A DNA stretch of 64,000 bases from Wagnerdoeblera sp046292685. Lineage in GTDB: Bacteria > Pseudomonadota > Alphaproteobacteria > Rhodobacterales > Rhodobacteraceae. Below the pieces are notes generated by a model that worked only from the letters and a program-made list of their open reading frames with translations, was not told the DNA's origin and did no database searches. The stretch covers positions 17,566 to 81,565 of the forward strand of contig NZ_JBKBQM010000007.1 of the NCBI RefSeq assembly GCF_046292685.1, in the 5' to 3' direction. The translations under genes were made by a program, and so were the position numbers. This document shows, piece after piece, positions 42,666 through 51,412 of this stretch (position 1 is its first letter; the number at the start of each line of letters is the position of its first letter).

Positions 42666-43402
42666 TCCTGGCAGGCAAGCGGGTGCTGGTCACCGGCGGC
42701 GGCACCGGGGCGGGGGCCGACCTGGCCCGCGGCTTTGCCGCCGCGGGGGCCGAGGTGGTGGTGGCCGGGCGGCGGATGGAGCCCTTGGAACAGGTGGCGG
42801 CCAGCCTGCCCGGCACCCGCGCCTTGCAGGCCGATGTGACCGACGAAGCCAGCGTCGCGGCGATGTTCGCCGCAGCCGGGCCTTGCGACATCGTGGTGGC
42901 GAATGCCGGTGCCTCGGACAGCGCGCCGATGGGCAAGGTGACGATGGAGCATTGGAACGCCATGCTGGCGGTCAACCTGACCGGCACCTTCCTGACCTTC
43001 CGCGAAGGCTTGCGCCAGATGCAGGGCTGGGGGCGGCTGATTGCCGTGGCCTCGACGGCGGGGCTCAAGGGCTATGCCTATGTGGCGCCCTATGCCGCGG
43101 CCAAGCATGGGGTGGTCGGGCTGGTGCGCAGCCTGGCGCTGGAGGTGGCGAAGAAGCCGGTGACGGTGAATGCGCTGTGCCCCGGGTTCCTCGATACCGA
43201 AATGACGGAGCGCAGCATCGCCAACATCATGGCCAAGACCGGCAAGGACCGCGCCTTTGCCTTGGGCGCGCTGACCGCCACCAACCCGCAAGGCCGCCTG
43301 GTGCAGCCGGCCGAGGTGACGGCCGCTGCCTTGTGGTTGTGCGGACCGGGTTCCGATGCGATGAACGGGCAGGCGATAGCCATTGCCGGAGGAGAGGTAT
43401 GA
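42662..43402 (+). CDS. Short-chain dehydrogenase of the anthranilate-type cluster
   Basis: The 246-residue SDR has the cofactor site LVTGGGTGAGADLA, NAG motif in VVANAGAS, catalytic Ser in AVASTAGLKG and YAAAK (Tyr and Lys present). It overlaps the monooxygenase/reductase stop by 4 bp (ATGA). In the CoA-dependent pathway it could oxidise or reduce a hydroxy/oxo group of the non-aromatic ring CoA intermediate; the exact step is inference. A MarR gene overlaps its 3' end. Confidence 0.85.
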   Translation: MILAGKRVLVTGGGTGAGADLARGFAAAGAEVVVAGRRMEPLEQVAASLPGTRALQADVTDEASVAAMFAAAGPCDIVVANAGASDSAPMGKVTMEHWNAMLAVNLTGTFLTFREGLRQMQGWGRLIAVASTAGLKGYAYVAPYAAAKHGVVGLVRSLALEVAKKPVTVNALCPGFLDTEMTERSIANIMAKTGKDRAFALGALTATNPQGRLVQPAEVTAAALWLCGPGSDAMNGQAIAIAGGEV

Positions 43403-43839
43403 GCGACCCGCTGTCGAAGCGCCGGTTGAAGATGTGGATCCGCCTGCTGGGGGTCACCCGGGCGACGGAAGGGCGGTTGCGCGAATACCTGCGCGTGACG
43501 CACGATACCACGCTGCCACGTTTCGACGTGATGGCGGCGCTGTGGCGGCGGCGCGACGGCGTGACGATGAGCGAGCTGAGCCGGATGCTGCTGGTCTCGA
43601 ACGGCAATGCCACCACGGTGGTGGACCGGCTGGAAAAGGACGGGCTGGTGCAGCGGCGCCCTTCGGAAACCGACCGGCGCACGGTCTATGTCGCGCTGAC
43701 CGAGGAAGGCGCGCGCGTGTTCGAAGCCTGGGCCGCCGGGCACGAGGCGGAACTGAGCCGTATCTTCGAGGATATGGACGAAGCCGATCTGGATGCGCTG
43801 ACCGCGATCCTGAAGCGGATGGGAAAGGACAAGGAATGA
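43399..43839 (+). CDS. MarR-family transcriptional regulator
   Basis: The 146-residue protein has the MarR winged helix: LPRFDVMAALWRRRDGVTMSELSRMLLVSNGNATTVVDRLEKDGLVQRRPSETDRRTVYVALTEEG, flanked by dimerisation helices. It lies inside the operon (4-bp overlaps both sides), so it probably controls the operon and itself. Aromatic-CoA thioesters are the usual ligands of such regulators. The best operator candidate is the palindrome at 40316. Confidence 0.92.
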   Translation: MSDPLSKRRLKMWIRLLGVTRATEGRLREYLRVTHDTTLPRFDVMAALWRRRDGVTMSELSRMLLVSNGNATTVVDRLEKDGLVQRRPSETDRRTVYVALTEEGARVFEAWAAGHEAELSRIFEDMDEADLDALTAILKRMGKDKE

Positions 43840-44654
43840 CCGAGATCGAACTGGCGGGCCTCAAGCCGCAGCACTTCCTGTGGGAGGTGAAGGACCGGGT
43901 CGCGGTGGTGCGGCTGAACCGGCCCGAACGCAAGAATCCCCTGAGCTTCGACAGCTATGCCGAGCTGCGCGATACCTTTCGCCGGATGGTCTATGCCACC
44001 GATGTGGATGTGGTGGTCTTTGCCTCGAACCAGGGGAACTTCTGTTCCGGCGGCGACGTGCACGAGATCATCGGGCCGCTGACGAAGATGAACATGAAGG
44101 AGCTGCTGGCCTTTACCCGCATGACCGGCGATCTGGTCAAGGCGATGATCGGTTGCGGCAAGCCGATCATCGCCGCGGTGGACGGCATCTGCGTCGGTGC
44201 GGGCGCGATCATCGCCATGGCGTCGGACCTGCGGCTGGCAACGCGGGATGCCAAATGCGCCTTCCTGTTCACCCGCGTGGGTCTTGCCGGCTGCGACATG
44301 GGCGCCTGTGCGATGCTGCCGCGGATCATCGGGCAGGGGCGGGCGGCGGAACTGCTGTACACCGGCCGGGTGATGGGGGCCGAGGAAGGCGAGCGCTTGG
44401 GCTTCTGGAACGCGCTGCACGATGCCGGCGCGCTGGAAGCCGAGGCGATGGCGCTGGCGAAGCGCATCGCGGCCGGGCCGACCTTTGCCCACGGCATCAC
44501 CAAGACCCAGCTCAATCAGGAATGGAACATGGGTCTGGAACAGGCGATCGAGGCCGAGGCGCAGGCGCAGGCGATCTGCATGCAGACGCAGGATTTCGTG
44601 CGCGCCTACAACGCCTTTGTCGCCAAGGAAAAGCCGGTGTTCGAAGGGAATTGA
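43836..44654 (+). CDS. Enoyl-CoA hydratase/isomerase family protein
   Basis: The 272-residue crotonase-family protein shows VAVVRLNRPERKNPLSF, the oxyanion-hole segment FASNQGNFCSGGDVHEI, and PIIAAVDGICVGAGAIIAMASDLRLAT. It probably hydrates or hydrolyses a ring CoA intermediate in the 2-aminobenzoyl-CoA pathway. The start overlaps the MarR stop (ATGA). A hairpin lies after the gene, before the acyl-CoA dehydrogenase. Confidence 0.88.
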   Translation: MTEIELAGLKPQHFLWEVKDRVAVVRLNRPERKNPLSFDSYAELRDTFRRMVYATDVDVVVFASNQGNFCSGGDVHEIIGPLTKMNMKELLAFTRMTGDLVKAMIGCGKPIIAAVDGICVGAGAIIAMASDLRLATRDAKCAFLFTRVGLAGCDMGACAMLPRIIGQGRAAELLYTGRVMGAEEGERLGFWNALHDAGALEAEAMALAKRIAAGPTFAHGITKTQLNQEWNMGLEQAIEAEAQAQAICMQTQDFVRAYNAFVAKEKPVFEGN

Positions 44655-44690
44655 GCGAGCCGGCGGGGGCTGCCGCCCCCGCACCCCCGC

Positions 44691-44716
44691 TTCAAGGGGG
44701 GATCGCCCCCCTTGAA
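44691..44716 (+). terminator. Internal hairpin between hydratase and dehydrogenase genes
   Basis: TTCAAGGGGGG (44691-44701) pairs perfectly with CCCCCCTTGAA (44706-44716) around ATCG. A smaller GCGGGGGC/GCCCCCGC stem precedes it. It may lower expression of the distal genes; a partial 21-bp-element core (GAGGATATTTG) follows at 44724-44734. Confidence 0.6.
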
Positions 44717-44744
44717 AATCCCCGAGGATATTTGAGGACAGAAA

Positions 44745-45884
44745 ATGGCAGATCGTTCCTTCCTGAATTGGCCGTTCTTCGAGGACCGGCATCGTGCCCT
44801 GGCCGAGGCGCTGGACGCCTGGTGCGCGGCCAACCTGCCGGTGGATCACGGCGATGCCGATGCCGCCTGCCGTGGGCTGGTGGCGATGCTGGGGGATGGC
44901 GGCTGGTTGCGGCACACCGGCGCGGGGGCCGGCGAGACGCTGGATGTGCGCACGCTGTGCATCATCCGCGAAACGCTGGCGCGCCATGACGGGCTGGCGG
45001 ATTTTGCCTTTGCCATGCAGGGGTTGGGGATGGGCGCAGTGTCGCTGTTCGGCAGCCCCGGACAGCGGGCCTGGCTGGAGCGCACCCGGGCGGGGCGAGC
45101 GATTTCGGCCTTTGCGCTGACCGAGCCGGGGGCGGGCTCGGATGTGGCCCATACGGCGACGGTGGCCGAGCGGGTGCAGGGCGGCTTTCGGTTGACGGGG
45201 GAAAAGACCTATATTTCAAACGGCGGCATTGCCGATGTCTATGTGGTTTTTGCCCGCACGGGCGAGGCGCCCGGGGCCAAGGGCTTGTCGGCCTTTCTGA
45301 TGCCGGCGGATGTGGCGGGTCTGTCGGTGGTGGACCGGATCGAGGTGATCGCACCGCACCCGCTCGCGCATCTGCGGCTGGATGGGGTGGAACTGCCCGA
45401 AAGCGCCTTGATCGGGCGGGCCGGCGACGGGTTCAAGATTGCCATGTCGGTGCTGGACGTGTTCCGCTCGACCGTCGGGGCTGCCGCGCTGGGGTTTGCG
45501 CGGCGCGCGCTGGACGAGGCGCTGGAGCGGGTGCGCAAGCCCCGGGTGTCGGGCGCGACGCTGGCCGATTACCAGATGGTGCAAGGCCACATCGCCGATA
45601 TGGCGCTGGAGGTGGATGCCGCCGCCCTGCTGATCTATCGCGCCGCCTGGACCAAGGATTCGGGCGCGGCGCGGGTGAGCCGCGAGGCGGCAATGGCCAA
45701 GCTTTATGCCACCGAGGCGGCGCAGCGCGTGATCGACACCGCGCTGCAGCTGCATGGCGGCGACGGCGTGCGGCACGGCTTTGCCGTGGAATCGCTTTAC
45801 CGCGAGATCCGCGCGCTGCGCATCTACGAAGGTGCCAGCGACGTGCAGCGGGTGGTCATCGCGCGGGCGGCGCTGGGGGCATGA
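44745..45884 (+). CDS. Acyl-CoA dehydrogenase of the anthranilate-type cluster
   Basis: The 379-residue FAD protein has the family pattern: ISAFALTEPGAGSDVAHTAT, GEKTYISNGGIADVYVVFART, DYQMVQGHIADMAL, and the C-terminal QLHGGDGVRHGFAVESLYREIRALRIYEGASDVQRVVIARAAL with the substrate-pocket Glu region. It would introduce a double bond in a CoA-bound intermediate downstream of ring reduction. It overlaps the thioesterase gene by 4 bp. Confidence 0.9.
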   Translation: MADRSFLNWPFFEDRHRALAEALDAWCAANLPVDHGDADAACRGLVAMLGDGGWLRHTGAGAGETLDVRTLCIIRETLARHDGLADFAFAMQGLGMGAVSLFGSPGQRAWLERTRAGRAISAFALTEPGAGSDVAHTATVAERVQGGFRLTGEKTYISNGGIADVYVVFARTGEAPGAKGLSAFLMPADVAGLSVVDRIEVIAPHPLAHLRLDGVELPESALIGRAGDGFKIAMSVLDVFRSTVGAAALGFARRALDEALERVRKPRVSGATLADYQMVQGHIADMALEVDAAALLIYRAAWTKDSGAARVSREAAMAKLYATEAAQRVIDTALQLHGGDGVRHGFAVESLYREIRALRIYEGASDVQRVVIARAALGA

Positions 45885-46303
45885 GCTATACCCGCATCAT
45901 CCCGATCGAGTTCAACCACTGCGACCCGGCGGGGATCGTGTTCTACCCCCGCTATTTCGAGATGACGAACTCGGTGGTGGAAAACTTCTTCGCCGATGTG
46001 GTCGGCTATTCCTTTGCCCGGATGCATTCGGGGGGGGCGCACAACGGCGTGCCCACGGTTTCCATCCGCTGCGATTTCCGTGCGCCGTCGCGGCTGGGCG
46101 ACAAGGTGCCGTTCACATTGACGGTCAAGGCGGTGGGGCGGTCGAGCGCCACGGTGCGGATCGTGGCCGCGGTCGGCGACGAGGTGCGGCTGGAAACCGA
46201 AAACACGCTGGTCTGGATCGACGGCGGGCGCGCGGCGCCCTGGCCCGAGGAAATCCGGACGAAACTGGACGAAGAACTTGCCAAGGGAGGCCGGAATGGC
46301 TGA
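45881..46303 (+). CDS. Acyl-CoA thioesterase (4-hydroxybenzoyl-CoA thioesterase type)
   Basis: The 140-residue hot-dog-fold protein has the family motif IEFNHCDPAGIVFYPRYFEM with the catalytic Asp, and VSIRCDFRAPSRLGD, VTIRIVA-like strands. It could recycle CoA from dead-end aromatic-CoA thioesters or act on an intermediate. Its start overlaps the dehydrogenase stop and its 3' end overlaps the RidA gene by 8 bp. Confidence 0.87.
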   Translation: MSYTRIIPIEFNHCDPAGIVFYPRYFEMTNSVVENFFADVVGYSFARMHSGGAHNGVPTVSIRCDFRAPSRLGDKVPFTLTVKAVGRSSATVRIVAAVGDEVRLETENTLVWIDGGRAAPWPEEIRTKLDEELAKGGRNG

Positions 46304-46709
46304 AACGACGAGCCCGCACGATTTCCTCAACCCCAAGGGATGGAAGCCCGCGGTCGGCTATGCCAACGGCATGGCGGCACGCGGCCGGATGGTGTTTCTG
46401 GGCGGGCATATCGGCTGGAACGGCCAGCAGGAATTCGAGACCGACGATTTCGCCGGCCAGGTGCGCCAGACGCTGGCCAACATCGTCGAGGTGCTGGCCT
46501 GCGCGGGCGGGCGGCCCGAACATATCGTGCGGCTGACCTGGTATGTCACGTCCAAGCGCGAATACCTGGACAACCTGCGCGAGGTCGGGCGCGCCTACCG
46601 CGAAACCATCGGCAAGCATTTCCCGGCGATGGCGCTGGTGCAGGTGGTGGCGCTGGTCGAAGACCGTGCCAAGGTGGAAATCGAAGCCACCGCCGTAATC
46701 CCGGAGTGA
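46296..46709 (+). CDS. RidA-family enamine/imine deaminase
   Basis: The 137-residue RidA (YjgF) protein has ARGRMVFLGGHIGWNG, QVRQTLANIVEVLACAGGRPEHIVRLTWYVT and AMALVQVVALVEDRAKVEIEATAVIPE, with the active-site Arg of the family absent or displaced but the fold clear. RidA enzymes hydrolyse enamines and imines to ketones and ammonium. Within an aminobenzoyl-CoA operon this is a natural way to release the ring nitrogen; that role is inference. Confidence 0.85.
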   Translation: MAETTSPHDFLNPKGWKPAVGYANGMAARGRMVFLGGHIGWNGQQEFETDDFAGQVRQTLANIVEVLACAGGRPEHIVRLTWYVTSKREYLDNLREVGRAYRETIGKHFPAMALVQVVALVEDRAKVEIEATAVIPE

Positions 46710-46800
46710 TACCGGCCGGGCGCCCCTGCGGCGCCCGGTTTGCCCCGCCCAGGGCGCCGAACGAATGGCCCGACAGAGGCCGACTGACAGGGAGAACAGG

Positions 46801-48432
46801 ATGAACGGCCAGATGCTTGGCCCTTCGGGGCATGTCGATACCTTCACCCGCGACCGGCTGCCGCCGGCCGACCAGTGGCCCGACCTGCTGCACGGGCGCT
46901 TTGCCTATCCCGAATGGCTGAATGTCGGGGCAGAGCTGACCGACCGGATGGTGGAGCGCGGATTCGGCGACCATACCGCGCTGATCGGAAACGGACGGAT
47001 GCGCACCTACAAGGAACTGGCCGACTGGACCAACCGCATCGCGCATGTGCTGGTCGAGGATTACGGCGTGAAGCCCGGCCACCGCGTGCTGATCCGCAGC
47101 GCGAACAACCCCGCGATGGTGGCCTGCTGGCTGGGGGCAACCAAGGCGGGCGCGGTGGTGGTGAACACCATGCCGATGCTGCGGTCGGGCGAACTGGCGG
47201 CCATCGTCGACAAGGCGGAAATCGCGCTGGCCCTGTGCGACACGCGCCTGATGGACGAACTGGTCGATTGCGCCAAGCATTCGCGGTTCCTGCGCACGGT
47301 CGTGGGTTTTGACGGCACCGCGAACCACGATGCCGAACTGGACCGCGCCGCCTTGCGCAAATCGGTCCGGTTCGAGGCGGTGCGCACCGGGCGCGACGAT
47401 GTGGCCTTGCTGGGCTTTACCAGCGGCACGACCGGAGAACCCAAGGCCACCATGCATTTCCACCGCGACATCCTCATCATCGCCGACGGATATGCGCGCG
47501 AGGTGCTGGGTGTCACGCCGGACGACGTGTTCATCGGCTCGCCGCCGCTGGCGTTTACCTTTGGCCTCGGCGGGTTGGCGGTGTTTCCGCTGCGGTTCGG
47601 CGCCGCCGCCTGTCTGCTGGAAAACGCCTCGCCGCAGAACATGATCGAGATGATCCAGCAATACCGCGCCACGGTGTGCTTTACCGCCCCCACCGCCTAC
47701 CGGGTCATGCTGAAGGCGATGAGCGAAGGGGTGGACCTGTCGTCGCTGCGTGCCGCGGTTTCGGCCGGCGAAACTCTGCCTGCCCCGGTTTACGAAGAAT
47801 GGATCGCCCGCACCGGCAAGCCCATGCTGGATGGCATCGGCGCCACGGAGATGCTGCACATCTTCATTTCCAACCGCTTCACCGACCATCGCCCCGCCTG
47901 CACCGGCAAGCCCGTCACGGGTTACGAAGCGAAGATCATCGGCGAGGATGGTGCCGAGCTGCCGCGTGGCCAGGTGGGGCGGCTGGCGGTGCGCGGGCCC
48001 ACGGGGTGCCGCTACATGGCCGACGAACGGCAGAAGAAATACGTGCTGAACGGCTGGAACCTGACGGGCGATGCCTTCTGGCAGGACGAGGAGGGGTATT
48101 TCCACTTTGCCGCCCGCAACGACGACATGATCGTCTCGGCCGGCTACAACATCGCCGGGCCCGAGGTGGAGGCCGCCTTGCTGAAACACCCCGATGTGGC
48201 CGAATGCGCCGTCATCGGCGAAGCCGACGAGGAACGCGGCCAGGTGGTTTCCGCCTTTGTCGTGCTGGCGCCGGGGGTCGAACCCGGGCCGACCGAGGTG
48301 AAGATCCTGCAAGATCACGTCAAGGCTACCATCGCGCCCTACAAGTATCCGCGGCGGGTGCACTTCGTCGGCGCCTTGCCGAAAACCGCCACCGGCAAGA
48401 TCCAGCGTTTCCGCCTGCGGGAAAAGGGCTGA
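46801..48432 (+). CDS. abmG: 2-aminobenzoate-CoA ligase (benzoate-CoA ligase family)
   Basis: The 543-residue adenylate-forming enzyme activates an aromatic acid with CoA and ATP (for anthranilate, EC 6.2.1.32). Motifs: LLGFTSGTTGEPKATMH (A3, near residue 203), DGIGATEMLHIF (A5), LTGDAFWQDEEGYFHFAARNDDMIVSAGYNIAGPEVE (A7-A8) and PKTATGKIQRF with the catalytic Lys near residue 533. Substrate is inferred from the neighbouring fusion gene; benzoate-type acids cannot be excluded. I start at 46801 after an AGGGAGAA site. Confidence 0.85.
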   Translation: MNGQMLGPSGHVDTFTRDRLPPADQWPDLLHGRFAYPEWLNVGAELTDRMVERGFGDHTALIGNGRMRTYKELADWTNRIAHVLVEDYGVKPGHRVLIRSANNPAMVACWLGATKAGAVVVNTMPMLRSGELAAIVDKAEIALALCDTRLMDELVDCAKHSRFLRTVVGFDGTANHDAELDRAALRKSVRFEAVRTGRDDVALLGFTSGTTGEPKATMHFHRDILIIADGYAREVLGVTPDDVFIGSPPLAFTFGLGGLAVFPLRFGAAACLLENASPQNMIEMIQQYRATVCFTAPTAYRVMLKAMSEGVDLSSLRAAVSAGETLPAPVYEEWIARTGKPMLDGIGATEMLHIFISNRFTDHRPACTGKPVTGYEAKIIGEDGAELPRGQVGRLAVRGPTGCRYMADERQKKYVLNGWNLTGDAFWQDEEGYFHFAARNDDMIVSAGYNIAGPEVEAALLKHPDVAECAVIGEADEERGQVVSAFVVLAPGVEPGPTEVKILQDHVKATIAPYKYPRRVHFVGALPKTATGKIQRFRLREKG

Positions 48433-48453
48433 TCGGGTCGCAAGCGCGCCCGG

Positions 48454-48480
48454 CGCGGCCTGATGGCCGCATCAGGCGCG
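48454..48480 (+). terminator. Terminator after the CoA ligase gene
   Basis: CGCG-G-CCTGATG pairs with CATCAGGCGCG around GCCG, giving 11 pairs with one bulged G, 21 bp after the ligase stop. Confidence 0.6.
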
Positions 48481-48501
48481 CCGGCAAGGACCGGCCCGCG
48501 A

Positions 48502-48530
48502 TTGCAATTCCGGGCCGGGCGTCTTATCTG
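48502..48530 (+). promoter_or_regulatory. Possible sigma70-type promoter for accD
   Basis: TTGCAA and TATCTG are separated by 17 bp, 30 bp upstream of the accD start codon. Confidence 0.4.
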
Positions 48531-48559
48531 GCAGGCTCAGCCGGTGCAGGGGATGCGCG

Positions 48560-49474
48560 ATGAACTGGATCACCAATTACGTCCGACCCAAGATCAACTC
48601 GCTGTTCTCGCGCCGCGAGGTGCCCGAGAACCTCTGGACGAAATGCACCGAGTGCGGAACCATGCTGTTCCACCGCGAGCTGGCCGACAACCTGAACGTC
48701 TGCACCAATTGCGACCACCACATGGCCATCACGCCGCGGGCGCGCTTTGCGGCGCTGTTCGATGGCGGCGTGTTCACCGAAGTGAAGGTGCCCGAGCCGC
48801 TGGCCGACCCGCTGCAGTTCAAGGACCAGAAGAAATACCCCGAACGCATGAAGGCCGCACAGAAGGCCACCGGCGAAAAGGAAGCGATGCTGGTCGCCGA
48901 GGGCGAGGTGCTGCGCACCCCGATCGTCGCCGCAGCGCAGGACTTTGCCTTCATGGGCGGGTCGATGGGCATGTATGTAGGCAACGCGGTGATCGCGGCG
49001 GCGCAACGCGCGCTGGAGCTGAAGCGGCCGCTGGTGCTGTTTTCCGCCGCCGGGGGTGCGCGGATGCAGGAGGGCATCCTGTCGCTGATGCAGATGCCGC
49101 GCACCACCGTTGCCGTCCAGATGCTGAAGGAAGCCGGCCTGCCCTATGTCGTGGTGCTGACGCATCCGACCACCGGCGGCGTCACCGCCAGCTATGCCAT
49201 GCTGGGCGACGTGCAGATCGCCGAGCCGAACGCCCTGATCTGCTTTGCCGGCCCCCGGGTGATCGAGCAGACCATCCGCGAAAAGCTGCCCGAAGGGTTC
49301 CAGCGCGCCGAATACCTGCTGGACCACGGCATGCTGGATCGGGTGACCCACCGCAAGGCGCTGCGGGACGAGCTGGTCACGATCCTGCGGTTGCTGACCG
49401 GGCAGCCGCCGGCGATTCGCGGCGAACTGGCGCAGCCCGCGCCCGAACCTGCTGCGCCGGCCGAATCCGCCTGA
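48560..49474 (+). CDS. accD: Acetyl-CoA carboxylase carboxyltransferase subunit beta
   Basis: AccD (304 residues) pairs with AccA to carboxylate acetyl-CoA, the committed step of fatty acid synthesis. It starts with NWITNYVRPKINSLFSRREVPENLWTKCTECGTMLFHREL and has a Cys4 zinc finger (CTEC...CTNC). The carboxyltransferase core includes FMGGSMGMYVGNAV, FSAAGGARMQEGILSLMQM and LTHPTTGGVTASYAMLGD. folC follows 90 bp downstream. Confidence 0.97.
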   Translation: MNWITNYVRPKINSLFSRREVPENLWTKCTECGTMLFHRELADNLNVCTNCDHHMAITPRARFAALFDGGVFTEVKVPEPLADPLQFKDQKKYPERMKAAQKATGEKEAMLVAEGEVLRTPIVAAAQDFAFMGGSMGMYVGNAVIAAAQRALELKRPLVLFSAAGGARMQEGILSLMQMPRTTVAVQMLKEAGLPYVVVLTHPTTGGVTASYAMLGDVQIAEPNALICFAGPRVIEQTIREKLPEGFQRAEYLLDHGMLDRVTHRKALRDELVTILRLLTGQPPAIRGELAQPAPEPAAPAESA

Positions 49475-49564
49475 CGCAGGCAGCACATGCGCGGTCGCCG
49501 GCGATCATGCCGGCGCAAGGCCTGCTGGCATAGTTTGCCCGAACACCCCTTTCATAGGTTGCCC

Positions 49565-50839
49565 ATGCCTGCCCAAGGTTCCGATGTCATCCTCGAACGG
49601 ATGATGGCGCTGCACCCCAAGATCATCGACCTGACACTGGATCGCGTCTGGCGCCTGCTGGAACGGCTGGGCCACCCCGAACGCCGCCTGCCTCCGGTGA
49701 TCCATGTGGCTGGCACCAACGGCAAGGGCAGCACCCAGGCCATGATCCGTGCCGGGCTGGAGGCCGCGGGCCTGACCTGCCACGCCTATACCTCGCCGCA
49801 TCTGGCGCGGTTCCACGAACGGATTCGGGTCGCGGGCGAGATCATCGGCGAAGCCGAACTGGCCGACCTGCTGGCAGAAACCGAAGCGGCGAACGGCCCC
49901 GACCCGATCACCTATTTCGAGATCACCACCTGCGCCGCTCTGCTGGCGTTTTCGCGCATCCCCGCCGATGCGCTGCTGCTGGAGGTCGGGCTTGGCGGGC
50001 GGCTGGATGCCACCAATGTGGTGGACAAGCCGGCGATCTGCGTCATTACCCCGGTGTCGCTGGACCACCAGCAATACCTTGGCGAAACCGTAGACCTGAT
50101 CGCGGCCGAAAAGGCGGGCATCCTCAAGCCGGGCGTGCCTTGCGTGGTGGGCCCGCAACGGCCCGAAGGCCTGGCGTCGATCGAGGCGCGGGCCGAGGCG
50201 GTGGGGGCGCCGCTGATCGTGGCCAACCGCGACTGGCAGGCCTGGTCGGAACGCGGGCGGCTGGTGTTTCAGGACGAACGCGGCCTGCTGGACCTGCCCT
50301 TGCCCAACCTGCCGGGCCCGCACCAGATCGAAAACGCCGGTGCCGCGCTGGCGGTGCTGCGGCACCTCGGGCATGGCGAGGCGGCGTGCGAGGCGGCCGT
50401 CACCCGGGCCTACTGGCCGGCCCGCATGCAGCGGCTGCGCCGCGGCCCGCTGGTGGACCTGGCCCCCGACGTGGAACTGTGGCTGGATGGCGGCCACAAC
50501 CCTTCGGCGGGCGAGGCGCTGGCCGCCACGCTGGCCGCCCTGCCCCGCCGCGCGACCCATGCCATTTGCGGGATGCTGAACACCAAGGACATCGCCGGCT
50601 TCCTGCGCCCGATGGCCCCGCACCTGGCAGCCTTGCATGCCGTGTCGATCCCCGGAGAGGCGAATACCCTGCCGGCCGAAGTGACGCGCAACGCAGCCGT
50701 CGCCGTTGGCATCCCTGCGTCCGAGGCGGAATCGGTCGCCGCAGCCCTGGCGACGATTGCCAAGGCCGCCCCGCAGGCAAGGGTCATCATCTGCGGGTCG
50801 CTGTATCTGGCCGGGTCGGTGCTGCGAGAAAACGGCTGA
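49565..50839 (+). CDS. folC: Bifunctional folylpolyglutamate/dihydrofolate synthase
   Basis: FolC (424 residues) adds glutamate to dihydropteroate and folates (EC 6.3.2.12, 6.3.2.17). Mur-ligase motifs: VIHVAGTNGKGSTQAMI (ATP P-loop), YTSPHLARFHERIR, VGLGGRLDATNVVDKPAICVITPVSLDHQQYLG, and WLDGGHNPSAGEAL at the third domain. The ATG at 49565 is preceded by a rather poor site. The accD-folC order is common in Rhodobacterales. The gene ends just before a strong promoter-like sequence. Confidence 0.96.
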   Translation: MPAQGSDVILERMMALHPKIIDLTLDRVWRLLERLGHPERRLPPVIHVAGTNGKGSTQAMIRAGLEAAGLTCHAYTSPHLARFHERIRVAGEIIGEAELADLLAETEAANGPDPITYFEITTCAALLAFSRIPADALLLEVGLGGRLDATNVVDKPAICVITPVSLDHQQYLGETVDLIAAEKAGILKPGVPCVVGPQRPEGLASIEARAEAVGAPLIVANRDWQAWSERGRLVFQDERGLLDLPLPNLPGPHQIENAGAALAVLRHLGHGEAACEAAVTRAYWPARMQRLRRGPLVDLAPDVELWLDGGHNPSAGEALAATLAALPRRATHAICGMLNTKDIAGFLRPMAPHLAALHAVSIPGEANTLPAEVTRNAAVAVGIPASEAESVAAALATIAKAAPQARVIICGSLYLAGSVLRENG

Positions 50840-50880
50840 CCGCAGCATGTCGCGGCGCCATAACGGCGAATCACTTTATC

Positions 50881-50910
50881 TTGACTGATTCGCGGCACGG
50901 TTGCTAATCT
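50881..50910 (+). promoter_or_regulatory. Strong sigma70-type promoter after folC
   Basis: TTGACT (50881-50886) and TAATCT (50905-50910) are separated by 18 bp. It points into a stretch with no convincing protein gene that ends with an intrinsic terminator at 51350-51375. Confidence 0.55.
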
Positions 50911-50916
50911 CTGGCG

Positions 50917-51375
50917 TGGCGCAGGTCAGGATGCGGCAACAGAACCTGTCCGCCTGACGTCGGGGAAGGTTTTTTCTAGGGAATGCCCGCAAGGGCCGGC
51001 ATGGCCGCTGACGCAGCGTTGTGGCACTGCGCAGGGCTATTCTTGGAATTGCACCGCGCTGGCATGGCCCGGTGCCGATACAAAGGGGCCGCATTGGCGA
51101 CGAAGGCAATGCACAGCGCAGAATCAAGGGAACAGGCGCAGGGTGCCTGCGCATCGACCCGGGCGCGAAAGGCGCGCTGGTGCCGGCCCTCCGGCTTCGG
51201 GCGCACCCCGCGCAGCGACGCTGTGTGTGCCCGTTTCGCCGAAGGTTGGTCCGCATGCAGGCGGCACAGGCGCGATGACGGCCTGCGAAGCGCAAGGCCG
51301 GCGCGCAAGGCAACCATCATCTGACTTACGGCAAGGCAAGGCGAGCAGTGGGGCGGGACTCAACCCGCCCCTTTT
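50917..51375 (+). ncRNA. Candidate non-coding RNA between folC and the DUF2794 gene
   Basis: A promoter at 50881-50910 and a terminator at 51350-51375 bound about 460 bases without a recognisable gene. The stretch has several local stems (for example GCGCAGG with CCTGCGC near 51136-51152). I looked for hallmarks of RNase P RNA (GAGGAAAGTC) and of tmRNA (a tRNA-like TTCGAATC arm and a tag ending LAA) and found neither. A plus-strand frame at 50983-51324 is open, but its Arg/Cys-rich composition resembles chance translation. This is inference from the flanking signals. Confidence 0.4.
51350..51375 (+). terminator. Intrinsic terminator ahead of the DUF2794 gene
   Basis: GGGGCGGG (51350-51357) pairs with CCCGCCCC (51364-51371) around ACTCAA and is followed directly by TTTTG. 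It is the most canonical terminator in the window and has no annotated gene to serve, which supports a transcript upstream. Confidence 0.8.
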
Positions 51376-51412
51376 GCGTTGCTTTGCAACAGGTGCGCGG
51401 TAATCTGACAGG

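Noticed and set aside
50983..51324. A 113-residue Arg/Cys-rich protein on the plus strand after folC
   Set aside because: Composition resembles chance translation of G/C-rich DNA and the ribosome site is badly spaced; other frames in the same stretch are equally open.
50917..51375. RNase P RNA or permuted tmRNA
   Set aside because: Diagnostic sequences (GAGGAAAGTC for RNase P; a tag ending in LAA and a TTCGAATC arm for tmRNA) are absent.
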